Shown here in pieces: positions 41,901-51,379 of a stretch of DNA of 64,000 nucleotides. Source of the DNA: Cellulosimicrobium arenosum (GTDB lineage: Bacteria; Actinomycetota; Actinomycetes; Actinomycetales; Cellulomonadaceae). A program made the position numbers and the translations under genes. The notes beneath the pieces are model-generated. The model did no database searches, was not told where the DNA came from, and worked only from the letters and a program-made list of their open reading frames with translations. The stretch covers positions 89,454 through 153,453 of the forward strand of contig NZ_JACYHB010000012.1 in NCBI RefSeq assembly GCF_014837295.1, written 5' to 3'. Position 1 is the stretch's first letter; every line of letters starts with the position of its first letter.

Positions 41901-43966
41901 CCGTCACGCTCCGTGCTGCCGCGCTGAACGGAGGCACCACCATCTCGGTTCGCTGGAATGCTCCGGACGGGCCGGAGATCGGCAGTGTCGACGTTCCGTC
42001 GACGGGCGACTGGCAGGTCTTCACCGAGGTCACGGCTGACCTCCACGACGTCCCGGCAGGAACGGGAACGTTGTACTTCGTGGAGACGTCCGGCGGATCC
42101 AACGTCAACTGGTTGGAGTTCAACGGCCGGGGGGTCACGGACAACGAGCGCCCGACGATCGACACCTTCGACGTGACCGCGACGGAGGGCACCGCCCCCC
42201 TGGAGGTCACCGCGACCGTCGCGGCGACCGACCCCGAGGACGAGGAGATCACGTACTCCTGGGACGCGGGCTTCGGTGACGGCTTCGAGGAGGGCTCGGA
42301 CACGTTCACCGTCACGTACGACCAGCCGGGTACGTACCGCCTCCAGGTCCGTGCGGCCGACGAGCGTGGTGCCTACAACACCATGCAGAAGACGATCACC
42401 GTGGAGGCTCAGGACACCGAGCCGGCACAGTGCTTCTCGGGTCGTTCCGACGACTTCACGGGTGACGAGCTCGACGGGTCCCGCTGGTCCGTTCTGAACC
42501 AGGACCAGAACCTTGCAGTCGACGACGGCGAGCTCGTGATCCCGACGTCGGGTACGGACTTCTACTCGACCGACAACACGGCCGTGCCGAACATCGTGCT
42601 CCAGGATCTCCCGTCGGGGCCGTTCACGGCCACGGCCAAGGTCACGCTGCCCGCCCGCCAGCAGTACCAGCAGGCCGGTCTCGTGATCTGGGAGGACCAG
42701 GACAACTACGCGAAGATGGTCATCCAGGGTCGGTCGTCCGCGGCTGACGCGTCGACACGCATCTTCCAGTTCATCCGGGAGGAAGCGGCCACGCCCAACG
42801 AGGTCGACGACTCCAACTCCGCCAACGTCGGCGCAGACTACCCGGACACGGTCTACGTCCGGTTCGTCAGCGACGGCGAGAACCTGCAGGCCGCGTACTC
42901 GGCCGACGGCACCGACTTCACGACGATGCCGGAGACCAAGTCGATCACCGATCTGGAGAACGCCAAGATCGGTCTCACCGCCCTCAAGGGCAACAACACC
43001 TCGAGCCCGGTGATCGACGCCAGGTTCGACTGGTTCACGATCACGCCCGACGACACGGCGGAGGCCCCCGGGCCGGACGACGAGTTCGACGGCGATGCTC
43101 TGGACACGTGCCGCTGGTCGGTCGTCCGCGAGGACCCGACGGGCTACCGCGTGGCCGACGGTGCCCTGCAGATCGACACGACCCCGACGGACATCTACGG
43201 GACCGACAACACGGACGTGCCGAACATCGTCGTGCAGGACCAGCCCGAGGGTGACGAGTGGACGATCGAGACCGTCGTCGACGGTTCGTCGTTCGACCGT
43301 CAGTACCAGCAGGGTGGCCTGATCGTGTACGGCGACGACGACAACTACGTGAAGTTCGACTTCGTCACGGACAACACGGCCGGTTCGGCCCTGTCCAGGC
43401 GCATCGAGCTGCGCAGCGAGGTCGGCGGCGTCGTGCAGGACCCGCAGCCGCAGGTGGCCAACCTGACGGACGACGTCTGGCACCTGCGTCTGACGCGTTC
43501 GGGCGACTCGTTCACGGGTGCGTACAGCGCGGACGGTGAGACCTGGACCACGTTCGAGCAGTCCGTGTCGAACGCGGCCGCGGCCGACGCCCAGGTCGGG
43601 CTCTTCGCCCTGGGTGCTGCCGCGGAGACGACGGCGACGGCGTCGTTCGACTACTTCCGGGTGGTCGACGGCGACGAGCCGGAGCCGGTCGCGGTGACGG
43701 TGACGGTCCAGCCCCGCTGCCTGGCGGGCAAGGTGTTCGTCGCGGTCCGCGCCCTGAACGCCGACGAGGTGCCGATCGCGGTCACCCTCGAGACGCCGTT
43801 CGGGGACAAGTCCTACGAGGACGTCGCGCCCGGTGCCTCTGCCTACCAGTCCTTCGCGGCTCGCGCCGCGTCGGTCGAGGCAGGGTCGGTCACGGTGACG
43901 GCCACCGACGCCGAGGGGAGGACGTTCTCCGAGACCGCGGACTACGCGGCGCAGTCCTGCGCCTGA
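38930..43966 (+). CDS. Giant secreted ThuA / glucose-sorbosone dehydrogenase fusion, module A
   Basis: A 1678-residue exported protein. A signal peptide ends at SANA (about residue 38). Domains in order: ThuA (about 60-275; VLVFSKTAGFRHGSI, DEWYNF), a PQQ-type glucose/sorbosone dehydrogenase propeller (about 290-735; NDLRGSVLRIHP, YAMGFRNPFR, EPGFYGWPYC), PKD (736-815), a linking domain (825-930), a CBM6-like domain (934-1066), a second PKD (1072-1160), two concanavalin-like DUF1349-type sandwiches (1170-1375 and 1382-1577), and a C-terminal domain (1586-1678) starting RCLAGK and ending in Cys. It probably binds and oxidises an extracellular saccharide. GAGGAGACCTT precedes the GTG. No cell-wall anchor is seen. 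Confidence 0.9.
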   Translation: MRNVLSRAPRAVRRTVAATAAAAVALPLTLATAVSANAATVPSTPLQAVDVAAAADTEPFDVLVFSKTAGFRHGSIPAGIAAIEQLGEDNGFTVTATEDAGAFTDENLSQYEAVVFLSTTGDVLGEDQQAAFEQYVQDGGGYAGIHAASDTEYDWPWYGELVGAYFSAHPQNQDATVKVEDHVHESTAHLPARWERFDEWYNFQSNPRDTVHVLASLDETSYDAGSAAMGSDHPTAWCQDYDGGRSWYTGGGHTDESYADPDFLQHLLGGIQTAAGVVDSDCNATQSDSYELVPLDTDTGNPMVLDVAPDGTVFYGERDGRVQVIDPETNTTHTATTLPVTTANEDGLLGLVLDPDFAENRWVYAYWAPSAVGDEGPHNRISRFDYDPATGTIDQATQKEILSVTTQRNTCCHAGGDMVFDNDGNLVLATGDNTNPFESSGYSPIDERPGREDYDSQRGAGNTNDLRGSVLRIHPEADGTYTIPEGNLFDEADDADDLTRPEIYAMGFRNPFRIDVDPFSGNIVLGDYGPDAGSSNPNRGPGNTVEWNVLSEPGFYGWPYCTGANNNYRDYNFATGQSGDYYDCAAGVINDSPNNTGLSQLPPAIEAEVWYNYAGNPDFPEIGGGGAPMGGPVYQYDADLDSDVKWPAYWDGKALFAEWNQGNVYSFDLTGENRDDIVDINRVLPGIFNSNSEFNKVQDWTFGPDGALYLSDWGSEFNGSATTSGIYRVDYVRGNPSPIAQASADVTSGPAPLTVQFSSEGTRHPSGADLALQWTFGDGSEPSTEANPVHTYTENGSYTAQLTATDAAGQVGVANVTIVVGNEAPTMSITFPDNGGFFEWGDQVKYEIQVDDPDGEVDCSEVQLSTALGHNAHAHPMDVLNGCEGTFETLRDEGHGIDQHIFWVIDASYTDDGGEAGAPLTVSDTQILQPKLLQAEFFTSTGRLDGSTSTGDPGVESQETTDEAGGGQNIGYIEPGDWWAYDPISLYMVDSVTLRAAALNGGTTISVRWNAPDGPEIGSVDVPSTGDWQVFTEVTADLHDVPAGTGTLYFVETSGGSNVNWLEFNGRGVTDNERPTIDTFDVTATEGTAPLEVTATVAATDPEDEEITYSWDAGFGDGFEEGSDTFTVTYDQPGTYRLQVRAADERGAYNTMQKTITVEAQDTEPAQCFSGRSDDFTGDELDGSRWSVLNQDQNLAVDDGELVIPTSGTDFYSTDNTAVPNIVLQDLPSGPFTATAKVTLPARQQYQQAGLVIWEDQDNYAKMVIQGRSSAADASTRIFQFIREEAATPNEVDDSNSANVGADYPDTVYVRFVSDGENLQAAYSADGTDFTTMPETKSITDLENAKIGLTALKGNNTSSPVIDARFDWFTITPDDTAEAPGPDDEFDGDALDTCRWSVVREDPTGYRVADGALQIDTTPTDIYGTDNTDVPNIVVQDQPEGDEWTIETVVDGSSFDRQYQQGGLIVYGDDDNYVKFDFVTDNTAGSALSRRIELRSEVGGVVQDPQPQVANLTDDVWHLRLTRSGDSFTGAYSADGETWTTFEQSVSNAAAADAQVGLFALGAAAETTATASFDYFRVVDGDEPEPVAVTVTVQPRCLAGKVFVAVRALNADEVPIAVTLETPFGDKSYEDVAPGASAYQSFAARAASVEAGSVTVTATDAEGRTFSETADYAAQSCA

Positions 43967-43985
43967 GCCGCCGCACGACATGTCC

Positions 43986-44017
43986 GGCCCGGCCGGCGGG
44001 AGACCGCCGGCCGGGCC
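43986..44017 (+). terminator. Terminator-like hairpin 1 after the module A giant gene
   Basis: A perfect 14-base GC stem (43986-43999 with 44004-44017) closed by a GAGA tetraloop. A second hairpin follows 40 bases later. Confidence 0.6.
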
Positions 44018-44057
44018 GGGCAGCACATCGCTCGACGTGTCGGACGCTCGACGACCC

Positions 44058-44082
44058 GACCGGCCCATCGGCCGGGCCGGTC
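44058..44082 (+). terminator. Terminator-like hairpin 2 after the module A giant gene
   Basis: GACCGGCCC pairs with GGGCCGGTC over nine bases around a seven-base loop. Together with the hairpin at 43986 it forms a tandem pair. Confidence 0.45.
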
Positions 44083-44252
44083 GTGGTCAGGTCCGCCGAC
44101 GAGCTCACGGGTGGCCGTCCGCGGTCTCCCGGCCCCGGCGTCCGGGTACGGACGCTCCGGCCCGGCGCCGGGGCACCTTCTCCGTGCGAGACCTCAGGTC
44201 TCGTACGGCACGACAGACCATGACGTACCGCCGACGACGAGGTGACGAACAG

Positions 44253-44954
44253 ATGACCACCCACCGTTCCATGACGACCCGACTGCTCGACGGTGCCGCA
44301 CGCGCGCGGGTCGCCGTCCGTCGTCGGGCCGGCGTGGTCCTTGCTGCGCTCGCTGCGGCCCTGCTGGGTCTCGTCGGGATCGCGTCGCCCGCGGCTGCCC
44401 ACGGAGGAGACATCGTGATCTCCCTCGGCACGGACGGGCAGGGCGGTATCTCCGCGAACCTGACGTACAAGAACGACGGGCACCCGGTCGAGGAGTCCGC
44501 CGACGTGACCGTGACGGCGGAGTCCGAGGACGGCGAGACCGTGGGGCCGGTGACGCTCCTGTCGGCGTCGGAGGGGGTGGGCTGGTACGTGTCCGACCCC
44601 GAGACCCTCGACGAGGGCCACTGGGTCCTGACCGCGACCACCACGGAACCCAGCGAGGCGGAGGCGACGGCGGAGGTCGACGTCGTCGCGCTGGTGACCC
44701 CCTCGGGAGACGCACAGGAGGACACGGCCGGTGCTGCCGAGGGCTCCGCGGGTGACGGCACAGCCGATGGCGGCGCCGCTGCGGAGGACGCAGGCGCGGA
44801 CGGTGAGGCGGACGGTGAGGCGACCGCCGCCGACGGCTCGTCGTCGACCGTCTGGTGGGTCGCCGGGCTCGTGGTCCTCGCCGCAGCGGTCGTCGCCGCG
44901 GTGATGCTCGTCCGGCGCCGCAGCACGACTACGTCGGGCCCGTCAGGGCGCTGA
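44253..44954 (+). CDS. Secreted, C-terminally membrane-anchored protein with N-terminal His (CopC/LPMO-like start)
   Basis: A 233-residue protein with a long basic signal peptide ending PAAA at residues 46-49, so the mature chain probably begins HGGDIVISLG. An N-terminal histidine after cleavage is the hallmark of copper 'histidine brace' proteins (CopC, lytic polysaccharide monooxygenases). Two further histidines occur in NDGHPVEES and DEGHWVL. A domain of about 100 residues is followed by an acidic Ala/Gly-rich linker and one C-terminal helix (VWWVAGLVVLAAAVVAAVML) with a basic tail. No family is recognised with confidence. GAGGTGACGAAC precedes the ATG; an in-frame ATG at 44220 is an alternative. 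Confidence 0.72.
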   Translation: MTTHRSMTTRLLDGAARARVAVRRRAGVVLAALAAALLGLVGIASPAAAHGGDIVISLGTDGQGGISANLTYKNDGHPVEESADVTVTAESEDGETVGPVTLLSASEGVGWYVSDPETLDEGHWVLTATTTEPSEAEATAEVDVVALVTPSGDAQEDTAGAAEGSAGDGTADGGAAAEDAGADGEADGEATAADGSSSTVWWVAGLVVLAAAVVAAVMLVRRRSTTTSGPSGR

Positions 44955-44996
44955 CCACCCGTACGACGCATCGAGCACGAGCGAAGGAGACACACC

Positions 44997-45998
44997 ATGG
45001 CACGACCGATCACCCTCTTCACCGGGCAGTGGGCCGACCTGCCGTTCGAGGAGGTGGCCCGGCTCGCGTCGGGCTGGGGCTACGACGGGCTGGAGATCGC
45101 CTGCTGGGGCGACCACCTGGACCCGTGGCGCTGGGACGACGACGAGTACGTCCAGGGCAAGCTCGACCTCCTGGCGAAGTACGACCTGAAGGTCTACGCG
45201 ATCTCGAACCACCTCAAGGGGCAGGCGGTGTGCGACGACCCGATCGACCAGCGCCACCGTGACATCCTGCCGGACGTCGTCTGGGGCGACGGCGACCCCG
45301 AGGGCGTGCGTCAGCGCGCCGCGGAGGAGATGAAGCACACCGCCCGGCTCGCCGCGAAGCTCGGGGTGAAGACGGTCGTCGGATTCACGGGCTCGGCGAT
45401 CTGGAAGTACGTCGCCATGTTCCCTCCCGTGTCGAAGGAGGCGATCGACGCCGGCTACCAGGACTTCGCCGACCGCTGGAACCCGATCCTCGACGTGTTC
45501 GACGAGGTGGGCGTGCGGTTCGCGCACGAGGTGCACCCGAGCGAGATCGCCTACGACTACTGGACGACCGTCCGCACGCTCGAGGCGATCGGGCACCGTG
45601 AGGCGTTCGGCCTCAACTGGGACCCGAGCCACATGGTCTGGCAGGACCTCGACTCCGTGAGCTTCCTGTGGGACTTCAAGGACCGCATCTACCACGTGGA
45701 CTGCAAGGACACGAAGAAGCGCATGCACAACGGCCGTAACGGCCGGATGGGCTCGCACCTGGCGTGGGCGGACGCCCGCCGCGGCTGGGACTTCATCTCG
45801 ACCGGCCACGGCGACGTGCCGTGGGAGGACGCGTTCCGCATGCTCAACACGATCGGGTACGAGGGGCCGATCTCGGTCGAGTGGGAGGACGCGGGCATGG
45901 ACCGCCTCGTGGGTGCCCCGGAGGCGTTGGAGTTCGTCAAGAAGTACGCGTACGACGCACCGGACGCCGCGTTCGACGCGGCGTTCTCGACGAAGTAG
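44997..45998 (+). CDS. TIM-barrel sugar phosphate isomerase/epimerase, module A
   Basis: A 333-residue AP-endonuclease-2-like barrel of the xylose-isomerase-like superfamily. Metal-site segments are visible: [35 protein letters not shown] and VEWEDAGMD supply the expected Glu/Asp/His ligands. Relatives isomerise or epimerise sugars and inositols, and some cleave 3-keto-glycosides by elimination. GAAGGAGACACACC precedes the ATG. It lies after the giant secreted gene and is followed by a terminator with T-rich DNA, so it probably ends module A. Confidence 0.92.
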   Translation: MARPITLFTGQWADLPFEEVARLASGWGYDGLEIACWGDHLDPWRWDDDEYVQGKLDLLAKYDLKVYAISNHLKGQAVCDDPIDQRHRDILPDVVWGDGDPEGVRQRAAEEMKHTARLAAKLGVKTVVGFTGSAIWKYVAMFPPVSKEAIDAGYQDFADRWNPILDVFDEVGVRFAHEVHPSEIAYDYWTTVRTLEAIGHREAFGLNWDPSHMVWQDLDSVSFLWDFKDRIYHVDCKDTKKRMHNGRNGRMGSHLAWADARRGWDFISTGHGDVPWEDAFRMLNTIGYEGPISVEWEDAGMDRLVGAPEALEFVKKYAYDAPDAAFDAAFSTK

Positions 45999-46035
45999 CC
46001 GCCTCGGCGGCCTGCACGACAGACGTCCGATGCGT

Positions 46036-46071
46036 CACCGCCCCCGTCCGCAGCAGCGGCCGGGGGCGGTG
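46036..46071 (+). terminator. Rho-independent-like terminator ending module A
   Basis: CACCGCCCCCG pairs with CGGGGGCGGTG over 11 bases around a 14-base loop. T-rich DNA (GATTTGTTTT) follows within about 20 bases. Confidence 0.6.
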
Positions 46072-46117
46072 GCGTGTCCGCTTCTGATTTGTTTTACGGA
46101 CTGGGTTATATAACTGA

Positions 46118-46170
46118 GATGAAGATCTTTCATCTTTTGCTTGACCAGCGACAGAAGTACCCCCTACGTT
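46118..46170 (+). promoter_or_regulatory. Promoter and operator of the module B operon
   Basis: CATCTTTTGCT at 46130-46140 runs into TTGACC (-35, 46141-46146), then AGCGACAGAAG, then TACGTT (-10, 46165-46170) with an 18-base spacer; the ATG follows seven bases later. CATCTTTTGCT and AGCGACARAAG match the site at the ROK gene. AGATGAAGATCTT just upstream matches AGATGCAGATCTT in the module A promoter. The 60 bases from 46081 hold only about 21 G/C, strikingly AT-rich here. This points to ROK control of module B from 12.7 kb away. Confidence 0.62.
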
Positions 46171-46177
46171 GACACCC

Positions 46178-47446
46178 ATGCGAGCCGAAGAAGTCGCGCA
46201 GGACCTGCGGAGCCCGGTGCTGGAACCGGGCCCACGGTTCGCGGGAGCGACCACCACAGACACGAGGGCGCTCAGCGCCGCCACGGACGACGAGCGCGCG
46301 ACCACCGCGCGGCCGGACCCCGGCACGACGGGGCTCCCGAGGCGCGGGTACCGCGCCGGCATCCTCGGCGTCGGGTTCATGGGCGGCGTCCACGCACGCG
46401 CCGTGCGTACCGGCGGAGGCGTGGTCACGCTGGTCGCCGCCTCCGACGTCGACACCGCCCGGGACGCCGCCGACCTCCTGGGTGCACGCGCCGTGGCCGA
46501 CTCCGCGGAGGAGCTCATCGCGTCCCCGGACGTCGACGTCGTCCACGTGTGCACCCCCAACCACCTGCACGTCGAGCTCGCGCGCGCCGCCCTCCAGGCC
46601 GGCAAGCACGTCGTGTGCGAGAAGCCCCTCGCCGTCGACGTCCACGGGGCCGCCGAGCTCGCCGGGCTCGCCGCTGCCGCGCGCGAGGCGGACGGGCGCG
46701 TCGCCGTCGTCCCGTTCGCCTACCGGTTCCACCCCATGGTCCGCGAGGCCCGCGAGCGTGTGCGTCGCGGCGCCGTCGGGACGATCTCGCTCGTGCACGG
46801 GTCGTACCTCCAGGACTGGCTCCTGCGCGACTCCGACGACAACTGGCGCGTCGACCCGGCGCTCGGTGGCGCGAGCCGCGCGTTCGGCGACATCGGCTCC
46901 CACTTCTGCGACCTGCTCGAGTTCACGACGGGGCACCGCATCGTCCGCCTCGTCGCCCAGTCCGCGACCGTCTACCCCCAACGCGTCGGCGCGGACGGCG
47001 TCACGCACCGGGTCGAGACCGAGGACGCGGTCACGCTGCAGTACCAGACCGACCGGGGGGCGCTCGGCACGGCCGTCATCTCCCAGGTGTCCGCCGGGCG
47101 CAAGAACCGTCTCTTCCTCGAGATCTCCGGCACCGAGTCGACGCTCACGTTCGACCAGGAGCAGCCGGAGACCCTGTGGGAGGGGCGCCGCGACGCCTCC
47201 CGGCTCCTGGTGCGCGACCCGGAGACCCTCTCCGCTGCCGCCGCACGCTACTCCCGGCTCCCGGCCGGGCACCCGCAGGGCTACCAGGAGTGCTTCGACG
47301 CGCTCGTCGCCGACACGGCGGCCGCGATCGGCGGCGCCGTCCCCGACGGGTTGCCGACCTTCGACGACGGCCTGCGTGCCGCCCGGCTCGCCGCCGCCGT
47401 CGGCGAGTCGGTGCGTTCCGGCGGCTGGGTGGAGGTCTCCCGGTGA
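46178..47446 (+). CDS. Gfo/Idh/MocA-family oxidoreductase, module B
   Basis: A 422-residue NAD(P)-dependent sugar oxidoreductase. About 55 disordered residues precede the Rossmann motif [46 protein letters not shown] and [17 protein letters not shown] are family elements and match the module A enzyme. The ATG at 46178 fits a leaderless transcript from TACGTT; a TTG nine bases upstream is in frame but unlikely. The stop overlaps the ATPase start (GTGA). It is the first gene of an operon with the transporter. Confidence 0.92.
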   Translation: MRAEEVAQDLRSPVLEPGPRFAGATTTDTRALSAATDDERATTARPDPGTTGLPRRGYRAGILGVGFMGGVHARAVRTGGGVVTLVAASDVDTARDAADLLGARAVADSAEELIASPDVDVVHVCTPNHLHVELARAALQAGKHVVCEKPLAVDVHGAAELAGLAAAAREADGRVAVVPFAYRFHPMVREARERVRRGAVGTISLVHGSYLQDWLLRDSDDNWRVDPALGGASRAFGDIGSHFCDLLEFTTGHRIVRLVAQSATVYPQRVGADGVTHRVETEDAVTLQYQTDRGALGTAVISQVSAGRKNRLFLEISGTESTLTFDQEQPETLWEGRRDASRLLVRDPETLSAAAARYSRLPAGHPQGYQECFDALVADTAAAIGGAVPDGLPTFDDGLRAARLAAAVGESVRSGGWVEVSR

Positions 47447-49101
47447 CTGCGACGACGACGCGTGAGCCGGACGCCCCGGCCCCCGGCGGCGACCGTGACG
47501 AGATCATCCTGCGGCTGCGAGGCATCGGCAAGGAGTTCTTCGGCAACTCGGTGCTGCGCGACATCGACCTGGACGTGCGAGCGGGCGAGGTGCACGCCCT
47601 CGTGGGCGAGAACGGAGCCGGCAAGTCCACGCTGATGAAGATCATCGCCGGCGTGCACCGTCCCGACGCCGGCTCGGTCGAGCTCGACGGCTCGGCCGTC
47701 ACCTTCGCCTCGCCCCTCGCTGCACAGCACGCCGGCGTGTCGACCGTCTTCCAGGAGTTCAACCTCCTGCCGGAGCGCTCGGTCGCGGAGAACGTCTACC
47801 TGGGCCGCGAGCCGCGCCGGGCAGGGCTCGTCGACCGCGGCCGGATGCACGCCGACACGAACCGGCTCCTCGCCGACCTCGGCCTCACCGGGCTGGAGTC
47901 CCACCAGCGTGTCGGTTCCCTGTCCGTCGCCCAGCAGCAGATCGTGGAGATCGTCAAGGCCGTCTCGTACGACGCGCGGTTCATCTCGATGGACGAGCCC
48001 ACCGCGGCGCTCGCCGACCAGGAGGTCGAGCTGCTGTACGAGCTCGTCCGACGGCTCTCCGGACGTGGCGTGGCGATCCTGTACGTGTCGCACCGGCTCA
48101 AGGAGATCTTCGACCTCTGCGACACGATCACCGTGCTCAAGGACGGCAACCACGTGCTGACGACGCCGACCGCCGAGATCGACCCCGACGGACTCGTCCG
48201 CACCATGGTCGGCCGCGAGTTCGCCGGGTACTTCCCGGACCGGGACCCGTCGATCGTCCCGGGCGACGTGCGGCTCGCGCTCGACGGCGTCGGCAACACC
48301 CAGGTCGACGACGTGTCGTTCGAGGTCCGCGCGGGCGAGATCGTGGCGCTCGCAGGGCTGCAGGGCTCGGGCCGCACGGAGATCGCGCACGGGATCTTCG
48401 GCGTCGCCGGCTTCTCGCGCGGCCGGGTGCTCGTCGGCGGGCGTGCCGTCGACGTCCGCTCGCCCCGCCAGGCCGTCCGGGCGGGCCTCGCGCTCGTCAC
48501 CGAGGACCGCAAGGCGGAGGGCCTCGCGCTCGGCCAGTCGATCCTCGCCAACGCACGCCTCGTCCTCGACGCGGTGATCCCGCGTTCCGCGGACCGTCGG
48601 GCGCGCCGCATCCCCGGCATCCTCTCCTCCCTCGAGCTCGTCGCGGCCTCCCAGGAGACCGAGGTCCAGTACCTGTCCGGTGGCAACCAGCAGAAGGTCG
48701 TGCTGGCGAAGTGGCTCGTGACCGAGCCGCAGGTCATCGTCCTCGACGAGCCGACACGTGGGATCGACGTCGGCGCCAAGCGCGCGGTCTACGACCTCAT
48801 GCGCGAGCTCACCGCGAACGGCGTCGCCGTGCTCTTCATCTCGTCCGAGCTGCCCGAGGTCGTGGCGATGGCCGACCGCATCCTCGTGATGCGCGACGGC
48901 CTGCTCGCCGGGCAGCTCCCCGCGGGCAGCGACGAGGAGACCGTGATGGCGCTCGCGACCGGAGCGGGCGTCGACTCGGGCGAGCACCTCGCCGTCGACC
49001 TCGGCGCGGTGTCGCACACGGACGACCTGCCCGGCACCGACGGCGCCGGCCCGCACCCCGACCACCCGTCCCGCTCCACCGGCCCGAAGGAGGACCGATG
49101 A
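47443..49101 (+). CDS. Sugar ABC transporter ATP-binding protein (RbsA/CUT2 type), module B
   Basis: A 552-residue duplicated ATPase. The first half has [27 protein letters not shown] and [11 protein letters not shown]. The second half has [26 protein letters not shown] and [15 protein letters not shown]-terminal acidic/His-containing tail of about 45 residues is unlike the module A homologue. It couples by GTGA to the upstream oxidoreductase and by ATGA to the downstream permease, with AAGGAGG inside its 3' end. Confidence 0.93.
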   Translation: MTATTTREPDAPAPGGDRDEIILRLRGIGKEFFGNSVLRDIDLDVRAGEVHALVGENGAGKSTLMKIIAGVHRPDAGSVELDGSAVTFASPLAAQHAGVSTVFQEFNLLPERSVAENVYLGREPRRAGLVDRGRMHADTNRLLADLGLTGLESHQRVGSLSVAQQQIVEIVKAVSYDARFISMDEPTAALADQEVELLYELVRRLSGRGVAILYVSHRLKEIFDLCDTITVLKDGNHVLTTPTAEIDPDGLVRTMVGREFAGYFPDRDPSIVPGDVRLALDGVGNTQVDDVSFEVRAGEIVALAGLQGSGRTEIAHGIFGVAGFSRGRVLVGGRAVDVRSPRQAVRAGLALVTEDRKAEGLALGQSILANARLVLDAVIPRSADRRARRIPGILSSLELVAASQETEVQYLSGGNQQKVVLAKWLVTEPQVIVLDEPTRGIDVGAKRAVYDLMRELTANGVAVLFISSELPEVVAMADRILVMRDGLLAGQLPAGSDEETVMALATGAGVDSGEHLAVDLGAVSHTDDLPGTDGAGPHPDHPSRSTGPKEDR

Positions 49102-50192
49102 GCACCGCGGTCGCGACCGCTACCCCCACCGCACGCCCGACGTCCCGACGTCGGCGCCGCATCGGGTCGACGGAGATCGTCTATCTCGCCCTCGTGGGCA
49201 TCCTCGTCGTCGCCGGCGTGCTCGTCGCGATGGGTGGCGGCAACCTGTTCAGCACGGCCAACACGGCGTACATGCTCACCCAGACGAGCCTGCTCGGCTT
49301 CGTGGCGATCGGCCAGACCTTCGTCATCCTCTGCCGTTCCCTCGACCTGTCCGTGGGGTACGTCGTCGCGCTGTGCTCGATCGTCGGTGCCACCACGATG
49401 GCCGGGGACCCGTCGCGCGTCTGGCTCGGCGTCGTCGCCGCGCTCGCGGCGGCGGCCGGCATCGGGCTCGTGAACGGGCTGGTCGTCACCAAGCTCCGGG
49501 TCAACGCCTTCATCGCGACGCTCGGCGTCGGCCTCATCGTCAAGGGCTACCTGGACACGCAGTTCAAGGGCCCCGCCGGTGACGTGCCGTCGTCGTTCCA
49601 GATGTTCGGGTACACCCGGGTCGGACCGGTGCCGATCTCCACGATCGTCATGCTGGTCGTCGCGGCGGTGGGCATCGTCCTGCTGACCCGGACGCGCCAG
49701 GGCTACCACATGTTCGCGGTCGGAGGGAACGTCGACGTCGCACGGCTCTCCGGGATCCGCGCGGACCGGACGGTCATCATCGCGCACGTCCTGTGCTCGA
49801 CGTGCGCGGGGATCGCGGGGCTGCTCATCGCGGCGCGGTTCGGCACGGGCAACGCGCTCGTCTACTCCTACGGCCTCGACCTCGACTCCATCGCAGCGGT
49901 CGTGCTCGGTGGGACGCTCCTGCTGGGCGGGCGCGGTTCCGTCGCAGGGACGGTCGGCGGGGTGCTGATCCTCGCCGTGCTCGACACGGTCTTCAACGTC
50001 CTCGACGTCGACCCGTTCTTCAAGGACGTCCTGCGCGGCGTCGTCATCATCGCCGCCGTGGCGCTGTACGCGCGTCGGCAGATCGACCCGGCGAGCAGCC
50101 GAGCCCGGTTCCGCTCGAACCGACGGCGCGACCCGGTGCGATCCGGTGCCAGACCTGACCCGACGACCACCGACGGAGGTGCGTCCGCATGA
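49098..50192 (+). CDS. Sugar ABC transporter permease 1 (RbsC type), module B
   Basis: A 364-residue polytopic permease with a basic N-terminal tail (SRRRRRIGSTEIVYLALVG). LCRSLDLSVGYVVALCSIV is the CUT2 permease signature and VGGNVDVARLSGIRADR is the ATPase-contacting loop. The C-terminal 40 residues are charged and probably cytoplasmic. It overlaps the next permease start by four bases, so the two likely form a heterodimeric channel. Confidence 0.92.
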   Translation: MSTAVATATPTARPTSRRRRRIGSTEIVYLALVGILVVAGVLVAMGGGNLFSTANTAYMLTQTSLLGFVAIGQTFVILCRSLDLSVGYVVALCSIVGATTMAGDPSRVWLGVVAALAAAAGIGLVNGLVVTKLRVNAFIATLGVGLIVKGYLDTQFKGPAGDVPSSFQMFGYTRVGPVPISTIVMLVVAAVGIVLLTRTRQGYHMFAVGGNVDVARLSGIRADRTVIIAHVLCSTCAGIAGLLIAARFGTGNALVYSYGLDLDSIAAVVLGGTLLLGGRGSVAGTVGGVLILAVLDTVFNVLDVDPFFKDVLRGVVIIAAVALYARRQIDPASSRARFRSNRRRDPVRSGARPDPTTTDGGASA

Positions 50193-51271
50193 CCACCGTG
50201 GCCACTCGCCGGGAGCTCCCGGTCCGCGCACCTCGCCCCAGCCTGCTCGAGCGACTCACCGCGGGCGGCAGCTGGACCGTCTTCGCCCTGCTCCTGCTCG
50301 TGTTCGTCCTCATCTTCGTGATGAACCCGTCGTTCGCCGAGCCCTCGTCGCTCATGGCCTTCGTCAAGAAGGCAGCGCCTCTCGTGATCCTCGCGATCGG
50401 CCAGTACTTCGTGATCGTGTCCGGGGAGTTCGACCTGTCGGTCGGCTCGCTGGTCGGAGCCCAGGTCGTCATCGCCGCAAAGGTCATGGACGGTCAGGAC
50501 GAGCTGACCTGGCCGGTCACGGCGCTGATGATCGGCTTCGGCCTCCTCGTGGGCCTCGTCAACGGTCTCGTCACGACGCTGCTCAAGGTGCCGTCGTTCA
50601 TCACGACGCTCGGCATGATGCTCGTGCTCTACGGGGCGATCCGGCTCTGGACCGGCGGCGCACCCACGGGCGCGCTCACCGAGCAGTTCCGGCAGTGGGG
50701 TCGCGGCGGCATCTTCGGCGAGCCGGGACAGTTCCAGGTGCCGTACGCCCTCATCGTGGTGGTCGTGCTCGGCGTGCTCGCTGTGCTGCTCATGCGTCGT
50801 CCGTTCGGCCGCACGCTCATGGCCACCGGAGACAACGACGTCGCCGCCTCGTACTCCGGCTCGCCGGTCTGGTGGGTGCGGACCCGGGCGTTCCTGCTCT
50901 CGGGCTTCATGGCGACGATCGCCGGGATCCTCATCGGCGGGTACGCCGGCGTGACCGCCCAGGTGGGCGAGGGGTTGGAGTTCATGGCGATCACCGCCGT
51001 CGTCCTCGGCGGGGTCGTGCTCGGCGGCGGGCGGGGGACCGTGGTCGCTGCGATGGCAGGTGCGCTGACCCTCGAGGCGCTCTTCACGCTGTTCAACCAG
51101 CTCGGTCTCCCGTCCACCATCCGCCCGGTCGTCCAGGGCGTGATCATCATCGCCGCCGTCGCCTACGCAGCGATGCCGCGCAAGGCGAGGCGTCGTCGGC
51201 CGGCCGTCCCGCCCCCGTCCGCCGCGGGGGACGCCGCAGAACCGAAGGAGCCCGCACCCACCCACGCCTGA
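50189..51271 (+). CDS. Sugar ABC transporter permease 2 (RbsC type), module B
   Basis: A 360-residue polytopic permease. VSGEFDLSVGSLVGAQVVI is the signature segment and ATGDNDVAASYSGSPVWW is the coupling loop. It has a basic Pro/Ala-rich C-terminal tail. The ATG overlaps the previous stop (ATGA). About 110 bases separate it from the binding-protein gene. Confidence 0.92.
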   Translation: MTTVATRRELPVRAPRPSLLERLTAGGSWTVFALLLLVFVLIFVMNPSFAEPSSLMAFVKKAAPLVILAIGQYFVIVSGEFDLSVGSLVGAQVVIAAKVMDGQDELTWPVTALMIGFGLLVGLVNGLVTTLLKVPSFITTLGMMLVLYGAIRLWTGGAPTGALTEQFRQWGRGGIFGEPGQFQVPYALIVVVVLGVLAVLLMRRPFGRTLMATGDNDVAASYSGSPVWWVRTRAFLLSGFMATIAGILIGGYAGVTAQVGEGLEFMAITAVVLGGVVLGGGRGTVVAAMAGALTLEALFTLFNQLGLPSTIRPVVQGVIIIAAVAYAAMPRKARRRRPAVPPPSAAGDAAEPKEPAPTHA

Positions 51272-51379
51272 CGCCGACCGCCGGAGCCGAACCAACGACA
51301 CCACCGCACGACCGCACTTCCAGCACCACCCTCCCCGCACCCGCGGGACGACGACGTCTCACCAAGGAGAGAGAAAGAC

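Noticed and set aside
39065..44068. A 1667-codon frame antisense to the module A giant gene
   Set aside because: High GC leaves the opposite frame open; the composition is Val/Arg/Asp-rich with no domain, while the sense frame has clear domains and a signal peptide.
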